Origin: Ceratotherium simum simum
Lineage: Eukaryota > Chordata > Mammalia > Perissodactyla > Rhinocerotidae
Assembly: GCF_000283155.1 (NCBI RefSeq)
Contig: NW_004454163.1
Span: 424,148-488,147, forward strand
Direction: 5' to 3'
DNA: 64,000 nucleotides
Positions within the stretch are counted from its first letter, which is position 1. Each line of letters starts with the position of its first letter. The notes below the pieces were generated by a model, which made no database searches, was not told where the DNA came from, and saw nothing but the letters and a program-made list of their open reading frames with translations. A program made the position numbers and the translations under genes. Shown piece by piece: positions 46,481 to 59,293 of this stretch.

Positions 46481-49089
46481 GTGCTCATTTGAGGGTTCTA
46501 TTTGTGAGTAAGAAGAGGATAATTCATATCACATAATTATCCATTTTACATGCTTCACTACGCCTGTGTGGAGGGTCCACCTTTTAGATTTGGGGTTTCC
46601 TCCTGTTTTTAGCAGTGCTTAGGATGGACAGGAATCAGGGACTTCATGCTCCACATCGGAAATGTAATGACTCATTCGGAATACGTATATTTTTGGAGCT
46701 GGAATGTCTTCCCTAGCCTCTTATACGAAGTGGAGCAGCACTGTGAGAGTGAATGAGCATCAGTATTGCCTTTGATGCCTTTTATGCCCTCTTACTAGCT
46801 TTACCTAATTCACAGCTCATGGTGGGAAGTCATAGCAGACTTGAAAAGGTTGGGCCAATATTTTCAGTTGGTAATGATTTTAGCTAACAATGTCCTATAC
46901 AGAACTAGGCTCCACGTAGAGTCCTTGCTAGAGAACTCCAAAGAGATAGTGAGTTTTGGAGAGTAACAGAGATTCTTCATTTTTGCTTTACTCCCATTAT
47001 GGGAGCTGTAAGATGGAACAGAGTTTACCGCCAAAAGAGAGAAGAGATAATATGCTGTGGAACTTCAAAAGCAGGAGAGGTTGGCAGCTGTACTTGACCC
47101 AGCATTAGACCTGGCACAGATTCAGGAAACAGTAGAGATCTTTTACTTTATACTTCTGTTTTTCATTTGTTCTTTGTTAGAGCCTTTCCACATCATACAC
47201 CAGATGTTGAACTTCCATTATTGTTGTGTTGGTAGTAGTAACACAAATTCGAAGTGTAGGAGAATGTATTATTCAAGTTGCAGATGAGATAATCCTTGCC
47301 AAACATGCATGAATTAAACATCCAGTAGCCCAGGGCTTGATGGAGCTCTGAGTCAGGGAAAGTAAGTAAGTGGTTGGGAAACTGTGATGACTGAGATTCC
47401 TGAGAGTATAGGGTGCCCCTTCTGTTGTTGTTTTGTACTTTAAGATAGAATAATGATGACAAAACAGAAAGAAACATCTAAAGCTGAAGATGTTATAGCT
47501 AATTAGGAATTGGATCACAGTCTTATTTAAATTATAAGATAGTAAAATATGTATATAAATCAATGCTAAGTATAGGGGAAAACAAGCAAACATGAACACT
47601 CTTTATTTTAAAATTAATATTTTAGTTCAGTCCTTGCTATCATCTTTAAATCTCATATAATACTGTAAATCCCTTTTGTCTATTAAAGAAAATTTATTTT
47701 CCTCTAAAGTTTGTTCAGATTTTCACTCTTATGGATTATATGATAAAATTCAATATTGATTATTTTCTTTTGGTATTTCTCACCAACTCAAATCCTTTTA
47801 ATAATTTCACAACCTTTTCATATCAGCAGCTTTACCTGGATATTAAGTAGTCTTTCTTTCTGACAAACAAAAATAAATTAAAAAAATGATCTTACAAGAA
47901 CTTGACCCTGAACCTGATACACTACCATTTATTTTTAAGTTGCTATAAAAAATTTATGTGACACTGTCTATATCACAAAGAAACATTTGAAAAAAGGATT
48001 TTATTATAGGATGTTAAACCATCTTTTAAAGTTCAAGGACATATAGCCTTAGCATATTTATTTATACACAGCTAATGTTGGCTTTGTTTTAAGTGGATAT
48101 GCGTTAATAAAAGAAAACTATTGTTTATGCCCAATCATATCTTATCCTTTATACAGAAGAGAAACAAAGCAATCTATTGTTTTCATATAGTTGTTAGTAA
48201 AGGGAAAACAGATCAGTCATATTACAATATCAGTTTGTAAGAAGTCTCTCCACAAGAAATTTTGCACCAAAATTGATAGCACATTGTGTTCAGTAGATTA
48301 TAACCTCCAGTGAAGGAAGGATGAATAAAATCAAACAACACTCAAAGGATGCTACATTGCAGAATGATATCAAGCGCCCAATTCTGCATCCACATTTTCA
48401 GCATGATTGATTTAGGTATGTGTACCAGTTAGCAAGAGGATGGCACAGCAAATTGCCCCACTGACTTTGAAAGGAAATATTAGTAAGTGGATAGAGTACT
48501 GATGAAACCTTTTATTCAGTTACAAGAACAAAATATGACACATCCGTGGTAAAATTGTGCTCCTCATGTGGGTGAGCTTAAATGTTGTGACTGGCCTTCT
48601 TAATAAATATCAAAGTAAGTTAAAAGATACTAAAATTTCAAAAAGGTCCTGATCTGTAAAATACAGTTACTTTAGTATCAACATTTCCACAGACTTTGTA
48701 TAAGCAGAAGGAATTACTGGCTCTTTATAAGAATGAACTAAATCTTTGCTCTCTCTTTTGAATTAATTGATTTTGGCTTGCCAGAATCACAGTGCAGACC
48801 ACAAAGAATGGAAGGGCTTGGCATGTACCATGTTTTCTCCACTGCATTAATTGAACTGTAAATGAGATTTTGGTCAATAAAATAAAACATGCTGCCCGGA
48901 GCACACAAAGAGAAGCACAAGACAGATTCAAATGGTTAGTGATGTGAACACAACTTAAAGCTTCTCCCATAAATCAATTCAAATATAGTGTGTGCTCTTT
49001 GTTGATCTATTCCCTTAAGCCATTTTACAAATTCTTAGACACACATAGAAAATAAATTTCAAGAATTTGATGTGTTTCTCTTCCCCAAA
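46481..49089. other. Unassigned AT-rich region
   Basis: No supported gene or repeat. Frames of 76-108 codons on both strands at 47,057-47,599 overlap each other and have no signals. Confidence 0.45.
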
Positions 49090-51375
49090 ATATAGTTGGT
49101 ACTCTCCAACACTTCTCATCGCATATTCATCATGATTTCAATATCTAGGTAGATTATCCTTCCAATACCCTGGACTCTGAATTCTTTGACCTCCTCTCCT
49201 CCCATGATCTTGTCTGGCAACCTTCCACACTAATGATCCCACCCCAGGTCATAGCATTTCCTGTAAATGGGACTCCACAATTCTAATTTTGTGTCCCACA
49301 TTCAAACTGCCACCTCCTATTTTCCAGCTCACTTCCTCTAGTGCGCTTACTTCAACAATCTGTCTTTTTTACTCATTGGGACTTAAAATACATTAATTTT
49401 CACTTGTCTTCACTCTCTTCATGGCCTCATTCTTCTCTTCCCACTTAAATTCCATGGTCAGTCATAATCACTCCCGTGCACATATGTCCCACTTCCTTGG
49501 CCTTCTCTCATTTCCTCATACTCACCTCAACCCTGGTTAAACCCCACTCTCTGCCCACTCCGTGGCAGCCATTGCCATGGCTCAATGTGTCTGGAGGAAA
49601 AGACACACCTGGGCTGACTAATCTCATTTGAAATTCTTGATCGCTGACACAGGTGGGATCCTGGGATCAGGAATCACACCGTATGTCCTTCGTCATTCCC
49701 TCTTCCTCTTTCTGCATACCTTCCCATCTCCTCAAACCCCAAATACCTCTTCCTGTGTCCTCCATCTCAACTGACAACTTTTCTTACTTCATAGAGAAAA
49801 TAGTGCTCCATCAACACTCTACCTCCTTCACGTTGCTAAATGTGATGGTCATTTCTCAGTTGACCAGCCTGATAACTCCCTTCTCCTTGAAACATTTCCT
49901 TCGCTTGACTTCCAAGACACCACAATTCCCTAGTCTTCCTTCAGCCTCACTAACCACTTCTCCTCAGTCACCTTGGCAGCTTCTTACCATTGGAATGCTC
50001 AGGACCTCTTTTTTTCCTGCTTTTATTTATTCCTTTGTCAATGTCATCCTATCTCATGACTATAAATACCAAGTTATGCTGAAGACTCCTATATTTATTG
50101 TTTTAACCTGGATGTTTTCCAGAACTCTAGGCTTTGAATCTGCTTGCTTAGCTGAATTTCTTCCTCAAATATATGATAGGCATGCCAATCTTTACATGTG
50201 CAAAAGCAAACCCTTGATTTCAGCCCCCGCGCCCACCAAACAAGCATGTTCTTTCCCCCATGCTGCCTATTTTAGTTAATGGTGACCCAATCTTTCCAGT
50301 TTTCCATGTCAAAACCTTTGTAGTCATTTTTGAGTCTCTTGTGCTGAAACATCCATGGTCCAATGTCAGCAAACAGATTGTCAGTTCTACCTTCAAAATT
50401 TATCCAGAAAGGGGCCGGCCCGGTGGCGTAGTGGTTAGGTTCCCGTGCTCCTGGGGTTGGGGGTTCAGATCCTGGGAGCAGACCTGTGCACCTCTAGTCA
50501 AGCCATCCTGTGGCGGTGCCCCATATACAAAAAAGAATGGAGGAAGATGGGCACAGATGTTAGCTCAGGGCCAATCTCCCTCACCCCTCCCCCTAAAAAA
50601 TTACCCAGAAAGTAATCGTTTATTCCTATTACCACTGCTTCCATCCTGGTCTACTCTCTGCTCTCATATCTTGCCTATATTATTGCAATAACATTTGCCA
50701 CCCCTTCCCCCACCTTCAGTCTATACTCACCATACCAGCCAGGGAGTACCTGAAAAATCTGTCATATTGTGTTGTTCCCCTTAAAACCCTGGAACAGCTT
50801 CATAACTCATTCAAACTTAAAGCAAAAAATGTTATCATGGCTGATAGCCTCAGCCCTGCGTGCCTCCCATTTCCTCTCTGACCTCATCTACCACTCTCCC
50901 CCTCACCCATTCTGCTCCAGCGACACCAGCCTTCTTGCTGTTCCTGTAACACACAGGCGTGTGCCTGCCTCAGGGGCGTTACAGCTTCTTACTGTTCCTT
51001 CTGCCTGGAAAGTTCATTCCTTCCCCTCTTGTAGATATTTCCCCAGGGGTCAATGAAGCTCTCACTGAGCAATTTGGAGCCTTCCTCCAACACTTCCTGA
51101 CTTCGCGTCCCTCTGTTTTTCTCCAAAACACTTACACCTTCTAATATATGTGTATGTCCCTACACGCACACATCTATCTACCTGTCTGATCTATTTATTT
51201 ATATTCGTTCCCCATTAGAATGCAAGTTCCATAAGGGTTGAGATTTTTTCTTTTTTGTATATTTATTTGTTTTCACTGCTCTGTCCCCAGCACCTAGAGC
51301 AATATCTGCTATGTAGCAGGTGCTCAAAAATATGTTTATTGAATTAATTAACTGATTAATTGGTTCAATGCTGAC
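49090..51375 (+). mobile_element. Long L2 LINE relic (about 2.1 kb of L2) split by an ERE
   Basis: C-rich sense L2 reading through several ORF segments to the 3' tail ('ttagaatgcaagttccataagggttgag', 'gctctgtccccagcacctagagcaatatctgc', 'gtgctcaaaaatatg'). The RT catalytic segment survives as codons for YAEDSYIY at about 50,075, against the L2 YADDSQIY motif, so the first catalytic Asp is Glu. Further RT landmarks are 'ggtcatttctcag', 'ccttctccttgaaacat' and 'attattgcaataac'. The 208-codon open frame at 49,653-50,279 is a by-product of this relic, not a gene. ERE at 50,411 interrupts it. Confidence 0.78.
50411..50595 (+). mobile_element. ERE SINE, sense, inserted in L2
   Basis: Starts 'ggggccggcccggtggcgtagtggtta', shortened body, ends 'ctcagggccaatctccctcacccc' plus an A-run. 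Slightly diverged TSD: AAAATTTATCCAGAAA at 50,395-50,410 and AAAAATTACCCAGAAA at 50,596-50,611. Lacks the second body module seen in longer copies. Confidence 0.94.
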
Positions 51376-52019
51376 ATTAGTTTGCACACGATCTTGGGAA
51401 AAATGATACTTTCAATATTATAGCCCTTTTGGAAAAAAGTGAGTTTGATAGTATTGATCTAGGTCAATGACATCCAAATATGGAGATCCATGTTAAAATT
51501 TAAGGGCCACCTTGTTATTGAAGGCAAAGAATAACTTCTGGGTGTCCATATTCTTGTAGAAGGAAACTCCTGTTGATGTCATTTTCTGTGCTGCTTTTTC
51601 TTCTTGCCCTGCACCATGTTTATAGAGCAATATTTCCCAGCAGGAACCTGCTAACAAATAACATCTCTTTAGCTGAATCTGCTTGCCTTCACCAAGGAGG
51701 AATTAAATGCACAAGTTCAGGCTGGTGGCAGCTCTGGGACTAGATTTCAGGACCCTTTCCTATTTATTTTTAGCTGCTCTGATGATAACTGCTCCTTCCA
51801 TCAAATTTAAGGAAAAGTTAGATCCATTCAGTGGGGAACTCTAAAGGCAGACACAGAAAATCAATTCTTAGGGAAATGATTAGATGATGATGGCATGTCG
51901 CCACCTGGGCGTGGGGTGGGGATAACATTACTGATCCACCAAATCACTGATCATCAGTAACAGACTAAGACTTTTTATTACACAAACGAAACAGAACTCA
52001 TAGAGGGACTATTTTTTCT
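51376..52019. other. Unassigned sequence
   Basis: No supported feature. Confidence 0.5.
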
Positions 52020-52610
52020 TAAATCATCTGTCTCGCGCTGACACTTTCCTTATAATTTGCTCTTCTCTTGTTCACAGAATTTTCCTCCTTAGCCCTGTTG
52101 TTCTCCTCCTCCTCCTCACTCCTGAGCTGCTTGTGTTCGTGCACACTAACTCAGAGTCAGCCTCTCTTTCTCTTGAGCAGTCTCTTTTCTATTTATCTTG
52201 CCAACTCTTGGTGCCCGGGGCACCGTTTCCTGGAGAACTGTGTGTATCTCGGGCTTGCTTACAGAAGTATAAAAGATGTTCTCTTGGGTATTTATTTCTT
52301 CCAAATGGCATTATTCCTCATATTGCCACACACTAATGAAAACCTGAAATATTGAGATTCATTATCTCCAGGCTAGAAAAATGGAGAAATTCATTTTAAG
52401 CACTTTCAGTGCTTGGTTAGCCGCTGTCATTTGATTGACAACGGTTTTCATTTTGTCTGCCTTCGGCTCCTAGAGTTGTTGAATACTCTGCCTTTACGCT
52501 GGCAAGGATTCCTGTCTTATCTCTGCTTCTACTGAGCTCCATACACTTTTCTCGTTCTTCCTTCTCTGTTACATTTGATTTGGGACACTCGTCTTTGCAA
52601 CCTAAATTGC
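52020..52610. promoter_or_regulatory. Candidate conserved noncoding element with TALE-homeodomain-like site
   Basis: Non-repetitive and relatively rich in CpG for this window, with about six in 52,420-52,590. TGTCATTTGATTGACA at 52,425-52,440 contains TGATTGACA, close to the PBX/MEIS consensus, flanked by inverted TGTCA/TGACA arms. A 95-codon frame starts at 52,068 after an AG in 'ttgttcacag', so a coding exon is not excluded, but the protein is a hydrophobic low-information string. Confidence 0.3.
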
Positions 52611-53199
52611 TGCTAGCATAGACTTTCTGGAGGCCCAAATCCTGTTACTTGTAGCACCACTCAACTGTCTCATGGGAGCCCGCTACATTGTACGATTTGG
52701 TTTATTTTAAGCAGGATAAAAGAAAGTCACATAATTTCAGAAATACTAACTTTAAAACTTTCATTAAAATAATTCACCAGGATTATTTAATTCCACGCCA
52801 CGTCTCCCTTCAGCATCCTAATGTTCTGGATGGCCTTTTCCATCCTGAGTCTTACCAACAGAGTTCCCACCATCCTTAGCTGCTTCCTGCTAGATATTTC
52901 CTACAGCCTCTCTGGCTAACAGATTCTTTACCTGTCTACTTTCTTCACTTTTTCCATTTAAATCTCCAGATTTTTAAATTCATTCCCCTATGAAGACTTT
53001 TTCACCTTTTAAGGTGACACTTAGCTAATTTGTCATCAAGCAACTCATTTGTGCTAATAAAAGGAAGCCACAGGAGACAGATTCTTGCACCCAGGGCCCT
53101 GAAGGCCTCCTTGAGTAACACGTGCATTTTACCGAAAATCTTTTAGCCTCAGTGTCCCACTTTTGTTGTCAAAACTAAAAGTGTAACTAATAGTAAAAA
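52611..53199. other. Unassigned sequence
   Basis: No supported feature. Confidence 0.5.
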
Positions 53200-53490
53200 T
53201 AATAATTTTTAATATATATTGAGCATTTTCTAAGTTCCAAGCTCCCTGTTAAACACTTTATATCCTTTTTTTTTATCCTTCACAATTACTCTAGGGGAAT
53301 AACAATCGTTCTAAGCCTCATTTTACTAATGAAAACTGAGATTAAGGCGATTAAGTAACTTGCCCAAGCTCACACAGCAAGTTTGACATAACATACCTTT
53401 TAATCCTCACAATTACCCAATTGACTGGTGCAGAGAATTTAAATAACTTTCCGTGTGTCACAAAACCAGTAAGTAGCAGATTTGGCACTC
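53200..53490 (-). repeat. MIR SINE(s), antisense
   Basis: 'attgagcattttctaagttcc', 'cctcattttactaatgaaaactgaga', 'taagtaacttgcccaagctcacacagcaag', then a second partial copy 'taatcctcacaattacccaa' to 'cacaaaaccagtaagtagcagatttggcac'. Probably two overlapping MIR insertions. Confidence 0.8.
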
Positions 53491-53599
53491 AAAGTGAATC
53501 TTCTGATGTAAGATTCTTTGGATTCTTCCATGATATCTATGTCTTTATTATACCATACTAACCTTGTAGAAAGTACTAAGGCACTTTGAAATTTGCTCA
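53491..53599. other. Spacer
   Basis: No supported feature. Confidence 0.5.
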
Positions 53600-54160
53600 C
53601 AAGATGAGAAGGTTGTGTTAGATATCTAATGCCACAACAGTGTTGTGTAGCACTCACCCACAAAAGTTCAGTGACACACATAATAAATATTTATTTGGCT
53701 CATGAGTCTGAGGGGTTTAGCTGACCTGGCTGGGTTAGCTCAATTGTCTGTGGTCAGCTGTGGGTCATCTAGGCAGCTCTGCTCATCCCGGCTGGACTAG
53801 CTCACGTGTCTGAAGGGTTGGCTGGCTGCTGGCAGATCTAGCTAGTCTCGTCTGGAATGACTGTGGTGACTCATTATCCAGCTACACTGGGAATGTTCTT
53901 GTGCAAATCTTGGAGGAGCAGAAAAGTCCAGTCATGCAAGCACTTTTCAATCCTCCACTTGTGTTATACTTGCTAAAATCCATTGGCCAAACCAAGTTAC
54001 ATGGCTAAACTCAGTCAGAGTAGCAGACCCCTGCCAAATTTATGGTGAAGGTCATGGATATATGGAAGGGTGAAGAACTGAGTCATTTTTTGGCACAGAT
54101 TTTTAGCAGAAACAGAAGAGGAATCCAGTAGTCCTCTGAAGCTCTCTTATCAAGCAATTT
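53600..54160. repeat. Old unclassified retroelement sequence
   Basis: A 'tatctaatgccacaacagtgttg' start, 'ataataaatatttatttggctcatgag', a ctg/gct-rich middle ('ctgacctggctgggttagctc'), and 'aaaatccattggccaaaccaagttacatggctaaactcagtcagag' follow a frequent mammalian LTR-like repeat. The ggct-rich middle is weakly self-similar but has no fixed period. Confidence 0.45.
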
Positions 54161-55369
54161 ACACTTTAAAAGATATAACATTTTCTTTGCTATATTGTCA
54201 CAGCTTTAATATAATATAATATATTGCCTAGTACATCCAAGATCTATGAGCCAACATTTACTAAAAATTGGACACATGATTTCTGGTGACATAAATATGT
54301 TTATTCTCTTAATTATGAATCATAAAATACACACCAAATTTGAATAGTGCCAAAGCAATGCTGCCTGAATGTATAATTCTCTTTCAAATAGAGTGTTGGC
54401 CCAACTCACACAGTGTCTAGTGATTTCGTGGTTTAGAAGTTTGTTTTCTCGAATTTGATGCAGCTGTTCTCTCTGAGTGAAGGTCCATGGGGAAAGGTGG
54501 ATAAACACATAAAGCTTCTGAAGGCGATCCCAGAGCCCTCAAAGTCAGCCCTCAGCTTCATGTCTGGGTCAGAAGTATAACAAAGTTAGTCTTGGTAATT
54601 GTTCATGAGTTTTCAGAGAGACTCATTATCAACACTCACAACCTGATTTTAGTCCAATGAAACTTTATGAGGCTAAACTCCAAGCAGAATCAAAATACAT
54701 GAGAATAAAAAACTCAGCCTAAAGAATTGATGCTTACAACCGGTTATACATAAGCTATTTGCAGGAGCAATTAACAGTGTTTTATTTTTTTCATTTACCA
54801 AAACACAAAGGCATTTGAAACCATTCAGTCTTTTTCCTTAATTTTCAGGGACATAACAGGAAAGCCAGCACATACAGGTGAAGTGCCCTGAAGTTACATG
54901 AAACACCTAGCCCTGCCATGCAAATCACTTGTACAAACCATTAGTTCTAAAAACGTTTATTTCCCCATGACAATGTCATGGATTATATTCCTATGTGTCA
55001 CACTTGTTCTTTGGTATACTCATTTCTTCTTATTTCTTCTTTCCTCTATAGTCCGTCATGTCACTTAAGAGATATTCTTCCAATGGGCGTTATGTCAATA
55101 TCTGAAAGTGGTTCTAAGCTTCAGATACATGTGAGTGGGTAGAGTGGGATTTGGGAAGAGGGGAGGACAAGGCATCTTGGGAAGGAAAGTTCACCTTTCC
55201 CCTACCCACCCACATTCACTATTTTCCATGTGTGCCCTTACAGTCTTCTCATTACTATTGATCTCAAACAATGTTTTTTAAAAAAATGACTTTGGTTACA
55301 ATTTTTTGCCAAGTGCTTTTCTCTTTTGCCCATGTTTTAGTTCACCACCAATATTTCTTTAGACTAGAT
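54161..55369. other. Unassigned sequence
   Basis: Short TATAA repeats at about 54,210-54,223. No gene seen. Confidence 0.45.
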
Positions 55370-55740
55370 TTATTAGAGCTAGAGCTGGAGGAGGTAGAGA
55401 CAGAGGAGACAGGAGTCAAAGAGCCCAGGTGTATTTTGGAGGCAGAAGCCACAGATGATCTTAAATGTGGAATCTTAAAGAAAAGGGAGGAATCAAATAT
55501 GCCTTCTCACTTTCTAAGATAGACAAAGGGAGGGATGGAAATATCATTTATTGAGATTAGAAAAAACATTGGAGGGGTGGGCTTTGGAGAGAATATCAAA
55601 TGTCTGGTATAGTATATGTTAGACTTAAAATGATTTAGAGTCATTGAAATGGAAATGTCGAAAAGGGAGATTGAATACTGACATCTGGAGAGCAGACGTG
55701 AGCTCTGATCCTCCAGTGGCATCTCTAGTGGAAAGGATCA
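55370..55740 (-). mobile_element. L2 fragment, antisense
   Basis: 'aggagacaggagtcaaagagcccaggtgt', 'atcatttattgagattag', 'gaaatggaaatgtcgaaaagggagattgaatac' match the reversed L2 RT region ('ggagtcaaggatgactccaaggt', 'agtggagatgtcgagtaggcagttggata'). Confidence 0.55.
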
Positions 55741-57021
55741 TTTTTTTTTAACATTCCTCCCTATACATGACCAAAATATTTTCAGTTATCATTCAGATAT
55801 AAAAAGATAATAAAAATGACCAGAAATAACACTGAGAAACTTATTTTTATTGAGCATGTGTGTGTGTATTCAATAAAAATAATTAAATATTCCAGTACAC
55901 AAAAGGAAAAAATAATGGAGCAAGACTTTTTAATTAGATTAATGTGTCTTTTGAAAAAAAGGAAATACATTTTATCTACCTATTGTTTTGTGACCATAAT
56001 GGATAATGACATTACAGCTTCTGTTTTTGAGCCTTCTGTAAATTTATCAAATGATCTTATGAAAATATGTATTTTTATCATATATTTTTCATTCAATAAA
56101 TCACATGGCCAAATTTCTCAAAATATCTTCCTCCATGGATAATTGAAGAATATATTTTATTCATTCTAATTTCACAAAGTTTCTTTCACATGAAGCAAGA
56201 GATATACAAAGAAAAACTTAAATATAAACCTTAATAAGTTTGAGGTAGATTCATAAAAATCCCCTTTCACAATAAATTCCAGAAATTACAATGATGTTCA
56301 CATTTTTGTTTTTTCAGGATGGATTCTAGTGGCTTTGAAATATTTCTGCAGTTGAAAAACTTGAAGCACATATAAAAACATCGAGTGGTCAGGTAGAATG
56401 ACAGAACTGAAATAACTCAAGTTCGGTTTCTTCATCTTTACAGTTACTGTGCCATCGCTGGTCATTTGGAATCTCCTATTTAAACGCAGGAACATGTAGT
56501 GGCATTGGATTTGGAGGGTGTGCACAAAACAAGTTCAAACTATTTTTAACCTTTGAGAAATTATTTTTAAAACCAATGTGTGTAGGTGAGTCCAGGTAAA
56601 CCAGGGGCTGACTATATAACTAAGAGTTATCCCTGTTATTTTCCATTAGAATATATTATTTATTAAAAGGTATGAAATAAAAATGTACTACTTTGAAGCT
56701 TATGTATATATATTACTGAAACTTAACAATAACCACAGCAATTGTTTAGAACTTAATCCAACAAACATGTTTCTGTTTCAGGGAGGAGTATTTTATCACT
56801 GATATGATTTAAAATTTCCAGCAAAGGGGGCTAATAGAAAGCAGACATTTAGTCTGTTTTGTTATTATTTTAAGTTGTCTACAGGCAAAGCTTCCCTTTA
56901 TGCAATTGGGGCAGACTCTCTGTTGTCCCCCTTCTGGTATATCATTGGATCACTAATACAAATTTAGGAGCTGATAAACCATAGACAGTATTTAAACTCA
57001 TAGGTGTGATAGAGATTTTTC
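55741..57021. other. Unassigned AT-rich region
   Basis: A 108-codon plus frame (55,816-56,142) is AT-driven and unsupported. No other feature. Confidence 0.45.
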
Positions 57022-57032
57022 CAGGGGAAGTT

Positions 57033-57219
57033 TTTTTGTTTTTTGCTGGGGAAGATTCGCCCTGAACTAGCATCTGTGCCAATCTTCCTCTATTTTGTAT
57101 GTGGGTTGCCACCACATCATGGCCACTGACCAGTGGTGTGGGTCTGCGTCTGGGAACTGAACCCGGGCTGCCAAAGCAGAGCACGCTGAACTTAACCACT
57201 AGGCCACGGGGCTGGCTCC
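57033..57219 (-). mobile_element. ERE SINE, antisense, short form
   Basis: 'gggaagattcgccctgaactagc' tail side to 'cacggggctggctcc' head. TSD with one mismatch: CAGGGGAAGTT at 57,022-57,032, CAAGGGAAGTT at 57,220-57,230. Single body module only. Confidence 0.93.
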
Positions 57220-57230
57220 CAAGGGAAGTT

Positions 57231-57589
57231 ATTAGTAAGAACAAAAGAAGGCCAGGACAAAATCATGAGGATCTCCAAGTTTAGTAGCAAAATGGAGAAG
57301 GAGACCAGGAAAGAGTGACTGGAGAAATAAAAGAAATACCAGAAGAGAGTAGTATCACTAATACTAAGAAAATAGTGTGTTTCAAGAAGATAGAAGTAAT
57401 CATTTCTGTGAAATGCAGCTGAAAAATCAAATAGGAGGACTGTTGAAAAAGTAACCATAAATTTGCCAACATGAAGGTAATTGTCAACTTTAGGAAGAGC
57501 AGTTTCATTAGAATACCGGAATTAAAATGAGTTTAAATGTAAACAACTTGTAGACTATGGTTGGATACCTAGAATTCCCAATAAATTAG
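57231..57589. other. Unassigned sequence
   Basis: No supported feature. Confidence 0.45.
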
Positions 57590-58195
57590 TTAATATAATT
57601 GAAAGTGATGAAAACAGATAACTCTTGTTTGTTTAATAAGATGGGCACACAGAAAACCAACATACAAAATTTCACAGCTTTGTCATGTAACAATGCCGAT
57701 TAGAAAATATAATAAAAAAAAATCTATTAACAACTATCTAATACATAGGTATAAACCTTGCAAGAAACATGCAATATATGTATAAAGAGATATATAAAAC
57801 TTAACTGAAGGACATAGAAGAAGACTAGAACAAATGGAGTAAAATATATTCTTGGATGGAAAAGCATAATTCACAAAGTTCTCAAATCTCCTCAAATTAA
57901 TCTGTGAATTTAGAGCAGTCCAACTCCAACTCCTAACAGGATTTTTTTGTTTTCTAACAGAGTGGTTCTGAAGTACATCTGGAATATAAAATATGGAAAA
58001 CAGGCATTACATATTTGAAACAGTATAATCATTAGAGACATGCCCCTACCAGTTATCAACTTATGCTATAAAGCTACTATAAAATGGGTTTATTTGCACA
58101 GGAATAATAAAATTGACCAGTGGACCATAATAAAGGCTCTGGGAGAAACTTAATATATTTATGGAAATTCGATGTATGGTAAAGTGAGTACTTCA
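57590..58195 (+). mobile_element. Old L1 ORF2 C-terminal relic
   Basis: 'atattcttggatggaaaagcataattcacaaagttctcaaatctcc', 'tttagagcagtccaactccaactcctaacagga', 'accagttatcaacttatgctataaagctactataaa', 'ggaataataaaattgaccagtgg' follow the segment of L1 ORF2 downstream of RT. Stops throughout; separate from the L1 at 59.66 kb and much older. Confidence 0.65.
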
Positions 58196-58520
58196 ACTCA
58201 GTGATGAGAGGAAGATTTACCTGACATCGATGGGCACTACCCTACATCCTCTTAGCCTGACCTCCGATTCCAGCCCAGCCCTAGTGCATTGTTCCGCACG
58301 GGTTTTGACCTCCTTGCTATCAGCTCCTCTTCACAAGTGTGTGCTGAATATCTCTTGCTCCCTGTCCTGGGGCTTCTCCGATAATCCCGTATGAGTGCAT
58401 TTGACACTGATTCATGCGACATGAAGGTGGATGGGAGCTAACGAATGAAAGCTTCTCTCTTTTGAGACTTGAGTGAATGGTTAGGAGTCCCATGTCGTAA
58501 GGCACCTCAGAATGTTCCTC
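58196..58520. other. CpG-retaining unclassified segment
   Basis: About nine CpGs in 310 bp, unlike its surroundings. No coding frame with splice signals. Could be a younger unrecognised insertion or a constrained element. Confidence 0.25.
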
Positions 58521-58793
58521 ATTGGGTACCTAGTCACCTAAAGCTGTAGCACACTGGATAATACTTGAATTGGCTTTCAGTACTTCTCCGTTGACCCCCA
58601 TCTTCATTCCTGCTTGTTGAGAACATATTCTGAAAGAATAGATAAACTCTGTCTTAGGCTCTGCTTTTGGGAGGAACCCAGACTAAATCAGATGGACTGT
58701 GCGGTAGATGGTGTTGAGAAACTATGCAATGGGAAAAAGAATAAAGACATATCTCTACATGTAAACAAAGTCTATAAAAGTGAAAAAGTTAAG

Positions 58794-59048
58794 GGGCTGG
58801 CCCGGTGGTGCAAGCGGTTTAGTGTGCACACTCCGCTGTGGCAGCCCAGGGTTCGCAGGTTCGGACCCCAGGCGCGCACCGTTGCACTGCTTCTCAAGCC
58901 ATGCTATGGTGGCGTCCTATATAAAGTGGAGGAAGATGGGCACAGATGTTAGCTCAGGGCAAGTCTTCCTCAGCAAAAAGAGGAGGATTAGCATGGATGT
59001 TAGCTCAGGGCTGATCTTCCTCACAAAAAAGAAAGAAAGAAAGAAAAA
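58794..59048 (+). mobile_element. ERE SINE, sense, first of a same-site pair
   Basis: Starts 'gggctggcccggtggtgcaagcgg'; B-box 'ggttcggaccc' at about 58,859 is kept; doubled body modules; tail is GAAA-rich ('gaaagaaagaaagaaa'). Perfect 18-bp TSD AAAAGTGAAAAAGTTAAG at 58,776-58,793 and 59,049-59,066. Confidence 0.95.
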
Positions 59049-59066
59049 AAAAGTGAAAAAGTTAAG

Positions 59067-59293
59067 GGGTTGGCCCAGTGGTGTAGTGGTTAAGTTCACA
59101 CGCTCTGCTTTAGTGAATCCCGGGTTCAGACCTACACAGTGCTTGTCGGGCCATGTTGTGGTGATGTCCCATATAAAGTAGAGGAAGATGGGCACGGATG
59201 ATAGCCCAGAGCCAATCCTTCTCAGCAAAAAGAGGAGAATTGGCATCAGAAGTTAGCTCAGGGCTAATCTTCCTCACCAAAAAAAAAAAAAAA
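59067..59293 (+). mobile_element. ERE SINE, sense, second of a same-site pair
   Basis: Begins immediately after the right TSD copy of the first ERE ('gggttggcccagtggtgtagtgg'). Ends in an A-run followed by 'tgttaaaag', a degenerate third copy of the same target sequence. This copy is more diverged and has lost its B-box, so it was probably there first. Confidence 0.92.

Noticed and set aside
49653..50279. 208-codon plus-strand open frame
   Set aside because: It lies wholly inside the L2 relic, out of step with readable RT residues such as YAED, so it is a by-product of C-rich L2 sequence.
52068..52355. 95-codon frame with a hydrophobic start resembling a signal peptide
   Set aside because: T/C-rich sequence gives Leu/Ser/Phe runs by default; no family resemblance and no other exon.
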